Origin: Roseiarcus sp963823165
GTDB lineage: Bacteria > Pseudomonadota > Alphaproteobacteria > Rhizobiales > Beijerinckiaceae
Direction of reading: 5' to 3'
Length of the DNA: 64,000 nt
Assembly: GCA_963823165.1 (NCBI GenBank)
Contig: CAWGKV010000010.1
Span: 61,212 to 125,211, forward strand
The stretch's first letter is position 1. Each line of letters begins with the position of its first letter. The position numbers and the translations under genes were made by a program. Shown piece by piece: positions 16,324 to 25,300 of the stretch. The notes under the pieces are model-generated. The model was not told where the DNA came from. It worked only from the letters and a program-made list of their open reading frames with translations, and ran no database searches.

Positions 16324-17301
16324 ATGATCTATCGGCAGCTTGGCCGCACAGGCTTGAGGGTAAGCGTGTTCTCGCTTGGCACTTGGCTCACCTTCGCCGA
16401 GCAGGCCGATCCCGGGGCTGCCGCCGGTTTGTTAGCGGCGGCCCGGCAGGCGGGCGTGAACCTCTTCGACACAGCCGAGACCTACGGGCACGGCGCCGCC
16501 GAGCTCATGCTCGGAAACACGATCGAAAGCTCTGGCTGGAGGCGAGCCGAGTACGTACTGTCGACGAAACTTTTCTGGGGCCTTGGCGACGCTCCGCACA
16601 TGCAGCGCACGCTTACGCGCAAATACCTTCTGCATGCGGTCGAAGGCTGTCTAGAACGGCTCCGCACGACGCATGTTGACATCCTTTACTGCCATCGGTT
16701 CGACGACGACACGAGTGTGGAGGAGGTTGTCTGGACGATGTCCGACATCATCAGCGCGGGGAAGGCTCATCACTGGGGCACGTCGGAATGGCCTATCGCG
16801 CGCATCCAAGAAGCCTTCGACGTCGCCGAGCGCTACCGCCTCCGCAAACCGGCGGTCGAGCAGGCGGAATACAATCTCTTCAGGCGGGCCCGTTTCGAAG
16901 GCGGCTGTGCGCCGCTGGCGCAGAAGACAGGACTCGGTTTGACTGTCTGGAGCCCGCTCGCGTCGGGCCTCCTCACGGAAAAATATGCGAAAGGCGGACA
17001 ATGGGAAGGCACGCGCGCTGCGATTTCAGGTTACGAATGGCTGACGCGTCAGCTTCTTAATCCGGAAGCCAACGCCTTCGTTGAGGAGATCGGCAAGGTC
17101 GCGCGGTCCGTAGGCGCAAGCGCCGCCCAGCTGTCGCTGGCCTGGTGTGCAAGACATCCGGCGGTGTCGTCGGTGACGCTGGGCGCGCGAAACGCGGCTC
17201 AGCTTCTCCACAACCTCGACGCCCTCAAACTCACGCAGACCGCGGATCCGCGCGTGTTTCAGGCGCTCGCCAGCCTTCTGCCTCCTGAGTCCGCCCTATA
17301 G
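16324..17301 (+). CDS. aldo/keto reductase, Kv-beta-like group
   Basis: A 325-residue (alpha/beta)8 NADPH-dependent oxidoreductase. The catalytic tetrad is visible: Asp in 'GVNLFDTAETYGHG', Tyr in the same segment, Lys in 'YVLSTKLFWG' and His in 'ILYCHRFDDDT'. 'HHWGTSEWP' and 'QAEYNLFRR' place it near the Kv-beta subunit-like group (AKR6-type). It starts nine bases after the last oxygenase and ends the co-directional block. It could reduce a carbonyl made by an oxygenase on the peptide, or may have a separate metabolic role. Confidence 0.88.
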   Translation: MIYRQLGRTGLRVSVFSLGTWLTFAEQADPGAAAGLLAAARQAGVNLFDTAETYGHGAAELMLGNTIESSGWRRAEYVLSTKLFWGLGDAPHMQRTLTRKYLLHAVEGCLERLRTTHVDILYCHRFDDDTSVEEVVWTMSDIISAGKAHHWGTSEWPIARIQEAFDVAERYRLRKPAVEQAEYNLFRRARFEGGCAPLAQKTGLGLTVWSPLASGLLTEKYAKGGQWEGTRAAISGYEWLTRQLLNPEANAFVEEIGKVARSVGASAAQLSLAWCARHPAVSSVTLGARNAAQLLHNLDALKLTQTADPRVFQALASLLPPESAL

Positions 17302-17468
17302 CGCCGTCGGGACATCGATCCAGTGACGACTCTGCGCGGAGACCATGCCGTCCCGGGCGGTCCCCGCGTCTGTCCGGGAGGCCGTCCCTCCCTTGGAGGC
17401 TTTCGGACCCCTGCCCCTGCGGCCCCGCTTCAATGCCTGCCTCAGGGCCAAGCCGGCAGGCCGCGCCG

Positions 17469-18350
17469 CTATCCCCTCTGTCGGGGACTGAGAGCCAGCA
17501 GGTCCCGCGCCTCCTCGCAGGACGCGACCTCGCCGCCGAGCTTTGTGATCAGCCAATGCGCCTTCTCGACCAGCTCGGCGTTGCCCGAGGTCAGCTGGCC
17601 GCGCTCGACGTAGACCGTGTCTTCCATCCCGATCCGAACGTTTCCGCCGAGAACATAGGCTTGCGCGAGCATCGGGAAGGCGGCGCGTCCGACCCCGAAG
17701 CCGGTCCAGGCGACCGCGGGGGGCAGGCGGTTGCGGGCGAACAGCATGGTCTCGGTGTTGGCGGGAAAGCCGTATTTCACCCCCAGCACCAGCGACGCCA
17801 TCGCCGGCGTCTTGAGCGAGCGGTCGGTGAACATGTCGCGCATGAGCTCGATGTCGCCGCTGTCGAACAGCTCGATTTCCGGCTTGGCGCCGGAATCGTA
17901 GATGGCCTCGGCCATGATCCGGACGTTGCGGGGCGTGTTGATGACGGCCTCGGCGCCGAACGTCATCGTGTTCAGGTCGAGGGTAGCGATGTCGGGCCGG
18001 AGATCGGCGATGTGCTCGACGCGGCGGAGCGGCGGCAGAAAGTTGGTCCGCGGCCCGGCGACGGCGGGGTCGTCGTCGCTCGGCTGATAGCGGCCGCCTG
18101 GGCCGGTCGTCAGGTTCAGGATCAGCGCGTCGTTTTTTGCCCGGATCAGGCGCACGGCCTCGCGATAATGCTGAAGCTCCATCGACGGCCGCCCGTCGGG
18201 ATGGCGGACGTGGATGTGGACGATCGCCGCGCCTGCGGCGGCGGCGTCCAGCGAGGCCTCAGCGATCTCCTCGGGGGTGATCGGCAGATGCGGATTCTGC
18301 TCGGGGCGGGTCAGATTGCCGGTGACGGCGCAGGTCAGGATGGTCTTCAT
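17469..18350 (-). CDS. beta-keto acid cleavage enzyme (BKACE, DUF849)
   Basis: A 293-residue TIM-barrel enzyme of the 3-keto-5-aminohexanoate cleavage (kce) family. The zinc-binding 'AAIVHIHVRHPDGRPS' lies near residues 40-55. 'LNLTTGPGGRY', 'ATLDLNTMTFG', 'PEIELFDSGD' and 'VRIGMEDTVYV' follow in family order. BKACEs condense a beta-keto acid with acetyl-CoA to give acetoacetate and a CoA ester; substrates vary widely, so the specific one is unknown. The gene converges on the cluster ending at 17301 and seems monocistronic. Confidence 0.93.
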   Translation of the reverse strand: MKTILTCAVTGNLTRPEQNPHLPITPEEIAEASLDAAAAGAAIVHIHVRHPDGRPSMELQHYREAVRLIRAKNDALILNLTTGPGGRYQPSDDDPAVAGPRTNFLPPLRRVEHIADLRPDIATLDLNTMTFGAEAVINTPRNVRIMAEAIYDSGAKPEIELFDSGDIELMRDMFTDRSLKTPAMASLVLGVKYGFPANTETMLFARNRLPPAVAWTGFGVGRAAFPMLAQAYVLGGNVRIGMEDTVYVERGQLTSGNAELVEKAHWLITKLGGEVASCEEARDLLALSPRQRG

Positions 18351-18664
18351 CGGCTCTTTCCCGTTTCGCTTGTCGATTGCGGGAGCGGCGGCCGTCGCAT
18401 CCCATGAGCCGCCGCAATGAGGAGGCTTCTCCTGGAGACGAAGCTATACCACGGGGCTCGGGGCCGCATCCGCCAGGAGCGGCTGGGCGCCGCCGTCCGA
18501 ACGGCGGCTGAAGCCGCCCACGGCGAAGCTGCTGAAAACCGTCAGGACGGCGCAGGATGACGAAGATGTTCTCCGGGCGCGCCTCGATCGATGCCTGCTT
18601 CGGCGCCGACGCTCCTGCGCAGTCCGCCCCTTCTCCCCATCCGGCTCGGGACAAAGCGTCGGAT
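18351..18664. other. gene-free stretch between BKACE and Hpt genes
   Basis: About 310 bases with only Arg/Pro-rich shadow frames. The part next to 18350 should carry the BKACE promoter. A C/G-rich segment near 18478-18530 can pair locally, but no clear terminator with a T tract was seen. Confidence 0.5.
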
Positions 18665-19093
18665 TCAGCCCAGAAGGCGGTCGATCTGGGCGACCGCCTC
18701 GGACACCGCCTCCTGCAAGGCCATTAGCGCGCGCGAGACCTCCTCCGTCGGCTCCTCGCCCGGGCTGTTGGCGCGGCTCGCCGAGCGCGCCAAAACCTCG
18801 ATCGCCTCGGCCGCGCGGGCGACCCGTCCCGCGCCGATCGCCAGAGCGGAGCCGCGAAGCTTGTGCGCGACGTCCGCCGTCATCTCCAGCCGCATCTGCG
18901 GATCGGACATTTGCGCGACGAGCGAGGGCGCCAGGCGCCGGAACAGACCGAGCAGCTCCTCCTCCAAACCGGGGTCGCCTTGACACTGGCGGGCCAGGTG
19001 GACAAGGTCCAGGGGTGAATCGCGGTCGTCGAGCGCGGGGGATTCCCGCGATACGGTCTCCGCCGGGTTCGGGGCGCGGGCAATTTCGAGCAT
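18665..19093 (-). CDS. histidine phosphotransfer (Hpt) domain protein
   Basis: A 142-residue single-domain phosphotransfer protein. The phosphorylatable His77 sits in 'VAHKLRGSALAIGAGRVARA', matching the Hpt consensus H-K-L-(K/R)-G-S. Before it, 'LDLVHLARQCQGDPGLEEELL' supplies the first helix of the bundle. A short unordered N-terminus precedes. Hpt proteins relay phosphate between hybrid kinases and response regulators; partners are not encoded nearby. It is divergent from the giant growth-pole protein gene, with about 300 bases between the starts. Confidence 0.87.
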   Translation of the reverse strand: MLEIARAPNPAETVSRESPALDDRDSPLDLVHLARQCQGDPGLEEELLGLFRRLAPSLVAQMSDPQMRLEMTADVAHKLRGSALAIGAGRVARAAEAIEVLARSASRANSPGEEPTEEVSRALMALQEAVSEAVAQIDRLLG

Positions 19094-19391
19094 GCGGTCC
19101 TCGCCGGCGGCCCGACCCTGAGGGGACTGCAGCGACGCCGCCGCCCCGAAGGCTCGTGGATGTTTCGGCTCTCATTTAGCGGAACATGTTGAAAAAGCAT
19201 GGTAAATAAAACGTTAACGACGTTTGAAGGATCTTCCTGGCTCGCGGTTTTCATGTTGGAGCCATGACGATAGACTGCGGACGTGGTTAATGGTGCGTTT
19301 CCGCCGGCCCTCCGAGCCAGGCCGGCTGGAAAGCGTTGGCGCGTTGGTCGATCCCCAGGCGATCGACGCCACTCAGATGAGGCGGGACATA

Positions 19392-22300
19392 ATGGCAAAG
19401 CAGAATTCGGCGACGGACCCGATATCGGCGGCGATGTCGGCGATCGAAAGCGCGCTGAACCTGACGGAGGACGACGCTCCCGCCGTCGGGCCCGCGGAGA
19501 AGGCGACGCCCGCTTCTCCGATCGCCTCGGCGAAACCGGCTGCGGCCAAGCCGGTTCTCAAGCCGAGCCCTGCTTCGTCGGAGCCGACGCCGCTGTTGCG
19601 GCCCGGCCCCTTCACGCCGCCGCCGATGAGCGAGGGCGAGCCCAAGCCGGCGATTCCCTCGACGCCCCCGGCCAACGACGATCGCGAAACGGTCGGCGCG
19701 ATCCTGCAGGCGATGAACGCTCGCCCGCCGAGCCAAACTCCGTTCGTTCTTGCGGTGATCGGCTCCTTCGCGTGGCTCGTGGCTTGCGCGCTTTACGGCT
19801 ACTTGAACGTGTGGCCGACCGTTTCCTCGACCCCGCTCGCTAAAACCCTGTTCCGCCCGGAAACTCCGCTTCTCGCCCTGGCGGCGCTCGGCCCGATCTT
19901 CTTCATGATCGGATTCGCGGCGCTCGCCCGCCGGCTGGCCGAGTTGCGCCAGTCGGCCCGCGCGATCTCGCAGGTCGCCGTCCGCCTCGCCGAGCCCGAG
20001 TCGATGGCGGGCGAACACATGGTCAGCCTGTCCCAGGCAATTCGACGCGAATTGACATCAATGGGGGACGGCGTCGAGCGCGCCCTGGCGCGCGCCGCCG
20101 AGCTCGAAACGCGGGTGAAGTCGGAGGTTTCCACGCTCGAGCGGTCCTATTCGGACAACGAGCGCAAAATCCGGTCGCTCATCGCCGAAATGGCGGACCA
20201 GCGGGAGGCGATCGTCGCCAGCGGCGCGCGGGTGCGTGACGCGATCGCCAACGCGCGCAGCGGCATTTCCGAGGACTTCGATACCGTCGGCGGCCATCTG
20301 AGCGAGCGATTGACCGAGACCGGGCAGCGGATCGCCGCTTCCCTGGGCGCGTCGACCGAGGAAATCGCGGCCGCAATGGGGCGAAGCAGTTCGGCCACGG
20401 TCGAGCGCATCATCACGGAGGGGACCCAGCTCGCGGTCTCGATCGCCGGAATCGGCGAGAGCCTCGCCATCCGGCTCGGCGACACAGGGCAAAAAGCCGC
20501 CGAGGATATTTTGGGCCGCGTGGGCGACGTCGACGCCCGGGTCAAGGCAGCGGGCGACGTTCTGGTCGCCAATATGGACGCGCGCAGCGAAGACCTCGTC
20601 GCCCGCATCAACGCCTCCCAGACCTCAATCGTCGACGCGATCGGCGGCCACGCGGACGGCGTCGTCAGCCGCATCAGCGAGACCAGCGCTCGAGCGACGG
20701 ACGCCATCGGCAGTCATAGCGACGCGGCCGCGGCTCGCCTGGCGGAGGCTTCGGTCGCGATGACCGACGCCGTCGTCGCGCACGCCGACGCCGTCGTCGG
20801 GCGCATGCGCGCGAGCAGCGCGGAAGTCGTCGACGCGATTCGCGTCCACGGCGGCGGCGTCGTCGCCCGTTTGGCCGAGGCCGCGGACGAGGCTCGCAGC
20901 GCCGTCGGCGCGCATGCCGACGACGTCGTCGAACGGATCGCCGCCAGCACGACCGACGCGGTCAACGCGATCACGGGGCACGGGGACAGCGTCGCCGCAC
21001 GGCTCGCCGACGCGTCCCAGACGATGTCGGGCGCCATCGGCGACCACGCCGACGAGATCGTCGGCCGCATCAGCGCCAGCAGTTCCGAGGCTGTGCGCGC
21101 CATCCGAGGACACGGAAACAGCGTCACCGCCCAACTCGAGGAATCGTCGAGCGCCATGTCGGGCGCGCTCGGCTCCCATGCCGACGAAATCGTCGGACGC
21201 ATCAACTCCAGCAGCGCCGAAGCGGTGGACGCCATCGCCTGGCACGGAGACAGCGTGAGCGCCAGGCTCGCCGAGGCGTCGCAGACGATGACCAGCGCCG
21301 TCGCCGCCCATGCCGACGAGGTCGTCAGCCGCGTCAACGCCAGCAGCTCCGACGCCGTCGACGCGATCACGCGGCACGGAGACAGGGTCACCGACCGGCT
21401 CGCCGAGGCGACGCAAACGATGTCCGGCGCCGTCGGCGCCCACGCCGACGAAATCGTCGGACGGATCAGCGCCAGCAGCACCGACGCCGTCGGCGCGATA
21501 ACGCGGCACGGAGACAGGGTCGCCGGCCGGCTCGCCGAGGCGACGCAAACCATGTCCGGCGCCGTCGGCGCCCACGCCGACGAGATCGTCGGACGGATCA
21601 GCGCCAGCAGCACTGCGGCCGTCGGCGCGATCACGCGGCACGGAGACAGGGTCGCCGACCGGCTCGCCGAGGCGTCGCAAACCATGTCCGACGCCGCCGG
21701 CGCCCACGCCGACGAAATCGTCGGACGGATCAACGCCAGCAGCACCGACGCCGTCGGCGCGATCGAGGGGCACGGCGAGCGGGTCGCAGCCCGGCTCGCC
21801 GAAGCGACGCAAACCATGTCCGGCGCCGTCGGCGCCCACGCCGACGAAATCGTCGGACGGATCAACGCCAGCAGCACTGACGCCGTCGGCGCGATCGAGG
21901 GGCACGGAGACCGGGTGGCGGCTCGGCTCGCCGAGGCGTCGCAAACCATGTCCGGCGCCGTCGGCGCCCACGCCGATGAAATCGTCGGACGGATCAAGTC
22001 CAGCGGGGCCGAGGCGGCGGACGCAATCGCGTGGCACGGAGACAGTGTCGCCACCCGGCTCGCCGAGGTCTCGGAGAGGATGTCCGGCGCCGTCGGCGCC
22101 CAGGCCGACGAAATCGTCGAACGCATCAACGCCAGCGGCGCCGGCGCGGCGGGCGCGATCTCAAGGCAGGGAGACCGGGTCGCGACCCGGCTCGCCGAAG
22201 CGACGCAAACCATGTCCGGCGCTGTCGGCGCCCACGCCGACGAAATCATTGGACGGATCAGCGCCAGCAGCGCCGACGCGGTCGAAGCGATACGCTGGCA

Positions 22301-25300
22301 TGGCGACGGCGTCGCTGCGCGCCTCGGCGAAACGTCGCGCGCCATGACGGGCGCCGTCAGCGATCATGCCGAGGAGATCGTTGGACGCATCAACGCCAGC
22401 AGCGCGCGCGCCGTCGACGCGATCAGGGGTCACGGGGACGGGGTCGCTGCCCAGCTGGCCGAAGCTGCGACCGCAGTCTCCGGCGCCGTCGTCGCCCACG
22501 CCGACGAAGTCATCGGCCGGATCGCCTCCAGCAGCGCCCGCGCCGCCGACGCGATCAAGGAGCATGAAAGCGCGGCGACGGCGCAATTCGTCGCCTCGTC
22601 TCTCGCCTTGTCCGGCGCATTCGGCGCGCACGCGAACGAAGTCGTCGGCCGGATCAACGCGAGCAGCGAGCAGGCGCTCGAGGCCCTTCGCACGCACGGC
22701 GATTCGGTCGCGTCCCGCCTGGCGCAGGTTGCGGATTCCGCGAGCAGCGCGGTCGGCGCGCACGGCGACGCGTTCGTCGGTCGCATCGACGCCAGCAGCG
22801 CCGAAGCGGTCGAGACGCTCCGCCTGCATGCCGACGCCCTCGCTCAGCGGCTCGGCGAGGCGGCCGAGGCCGTCCATTCGCAAGGCGACTCCGTCGCGAC
22901 CCGTCTGGCCGAGACATCGCTCATGATGCGCGCAGCCCTCGACGAACACTCCCAGGAGATCGTCGGCCGCATCGATTCCGGCCGAATCCGGACGGTCGAA
23001 GCCATTCGCGCCCAGGGCAACTCGGTCGCCGGCCGCCTCGGCGAGGCCGGCGACGCGCTCGCCCGCGATTTCGGCGATCGCTCCGAAGCGTTGCTCGAGC
23101 GGCTGGACACCGCCAGCGCCCGGCTTTCCGACACCGTGCTCGTTCACGGCGGAGATCTGGTCGTCCGCCTCAACGACGCGTCCGAGCGCCTGCAGGAGAC
23201 GGTCATCGACCGCGGCCACGCGCTGCGCGAAGGCCTGGAAAGCTCGAGCGAACGCCTGTCGACTCTGCTGCACGATCGCGCGGCGGACGCCTCGGCGAGT
23301 CTCGACGCCGCCGCCCAACGCTGGAGCGAGCAGTTCGACTCCCGCGCGATGCAGTTGCGCGGCGCGATCGAATACCAGAACGCCACCGTCGAAGCCCTTA
23401 TCGACAATTCCACCCGCCGCATCGCCGGCGCGATGTCTGTCCAGGCGGCGAACACCCAGTCGCAAATCGAGCAGGCGGCGACCGAGTCGCTCGCCAAGCT
23501 CGACGCCGAAGCGGGGCAAGTCGGCCGCCGCTTCGTCGCTTTCGCGAGCGACGCCGCGGCCGCGGTCGCCGCCGGCGCGGCCAACATTCACGAGGCCATG
23601 ACCACGCAGGTCGCGTCTTTCGAGAGCATCCTGGGCGACCGCGGCGCGTCCCTTGTCGAGGCCCTCGCCGATCAGACCGGGCGGATGCGCGGGCAACTGG
23701 AGACGCTCGACAACCTGGTCGGCGGAAACGGACACAGCGTGGTCGACCGCATCGCCGCCCACTCGAACGAACTCGACGCCCGGCTGGGCGACCGTCTCGG
23801 TGCGCTGGACTCCCTCCTGCGAACGCGGCGCGAGGATTTCGAGCAGCGCTTCGGCGACCATCTCGAGGAGCTGTCGGCGAAGTCGGCTCAGCGTCTCGGA
23901 CAGTTCGAGACCGTGTCGGCCGCCAACTACAACGCGATCGATCAGGCGCTCGCGTCTCAGTCCCGTCGGATCGAGGCTTCGCTCGGCGACGGCCTGTCGC
24001 GGTTCGAGGGCGCAATCGACGAGCGCGGCCGCGACCTCGTGCGCCAGATCGGCGACCGATCGGAAGCGCTCTCCGATGATCTTTCCGCCAAGCTCCGCGC
24101 GATCGAGGAGACGCTCGCCAGCCGAGGCGGCGCCATCGACGAAAGTCTCGGCCGCCGCAACGAAGAGGCGGCCGCTTTGTTCGACGCCCGCCTGCAGGCG
24201 ATCGACGGGCGCAGCCGCGACTTCGTGCGCCAGATCGGCGAGCGATCGGAAGCGCTTGCCGACAATCTTTCCGCCAAGCTTGGCGCGATCGAGGAGACGC
24301 TCGCCACCCGAGGCGGCGCCATCGACGAGAGTCTCGGCCGCCGCAACGAAGAGGCGGCGGCTCTGTTCAACTCGCGCCTGCAGGCGATCGACGGGCGCAG
24401 CCGCGAATTCATGCGCCAGATCGGCGAGCGATCGGAAGCGCTCGCCGGCGATCTATCAGCCAAGCTCCGCACCATCGAGGAGACGCTGGTCAGCGGCGGC
24501 GGGGCCATCGACGAAAGGCTCGGCCGCCGCAACCAAGAGGCAGCGGCTCTGTTCAATTCCCACTTGCAGGCGATCGACGAGCGCGCCGAGGCCAGGCTCA
24601 ACCAGGTGTCCGGCACGCTCGACGGCTTGCTCGCCCGCATCCAGGAGGGTCTCGCTCAGCGCGGCCGGGCCCTGTCGGAGACGCTGGCGCGCAACACGCT
24701 CGAAGTCGCGCGCGCGCTCGGCGAAGGCGGCCGCGAGATCGTTCAGGGCATGGACTCCAAGTCGGCGGAGATCGGCGAGACGTTGCAAAAGCGCGCAGAA
24801 GAACTGACGCAGACCGTCTCGGCCCTGGCCCAGGACATCGGCGCGACGCTGTCGGGGCGCGTGGAAGACGTTTCGCGCTCCCTCGGCGTCGGCGTGGAGC
24901 GGTTCAAGGACGACGTCGTCACGCCGCTGCAGAAGGTGAGCGAGCGGTTCGAAGCGAGCCGCTCGGAGCTCGAGCACAAGGTGAGCGAGCATGCGCAAAG
25001 CGTCGGCGCCCTGCTGGAGACTCATCGCGACCGGCTCGGCGCCGCCTTCGATCATCACGGCGCCACGATCGGCGCGGTCTTCGACCGCCAGGAAGCCTCG
25101 TTGGCGCAGGCGGCGAAGCAGAGCGCGGAAGACTTCGACTCGCGTCTTTCGGCGCTCGGCGCGGCCATCGAAAATCACCGCGCGACGATCGGCGCGGCTT
25201 TCGATCGCCACCGGGCCACGTTGGCGGAGGGCGCGAAGCAGACTGCGGAGGACTTCGACTCTCGCCTGTCCGCCCTGGCCGATGCGGCCGATCAGAGCGC

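Noticed and set aside
10101..17301. Linking the ferredoxin/ferredoxin reductase pair to the oxygenase block
   Set aside because: They are divergently transcribed, and 2OG-Fe(II) oxygenases take electrons from 2-oxoglutarate, so adjacency alone does not support a functional link.
20625..23861. Very long open frames on the minus strand opposite the giant coiled-coil gene (470, 543 and 566 codons)
   Set aside because: They mirror the repetitive, GC-rich codons of the real gene, have Arg/Ala/Gly-rich or Ser-rich products with no motif, and overlap one another.
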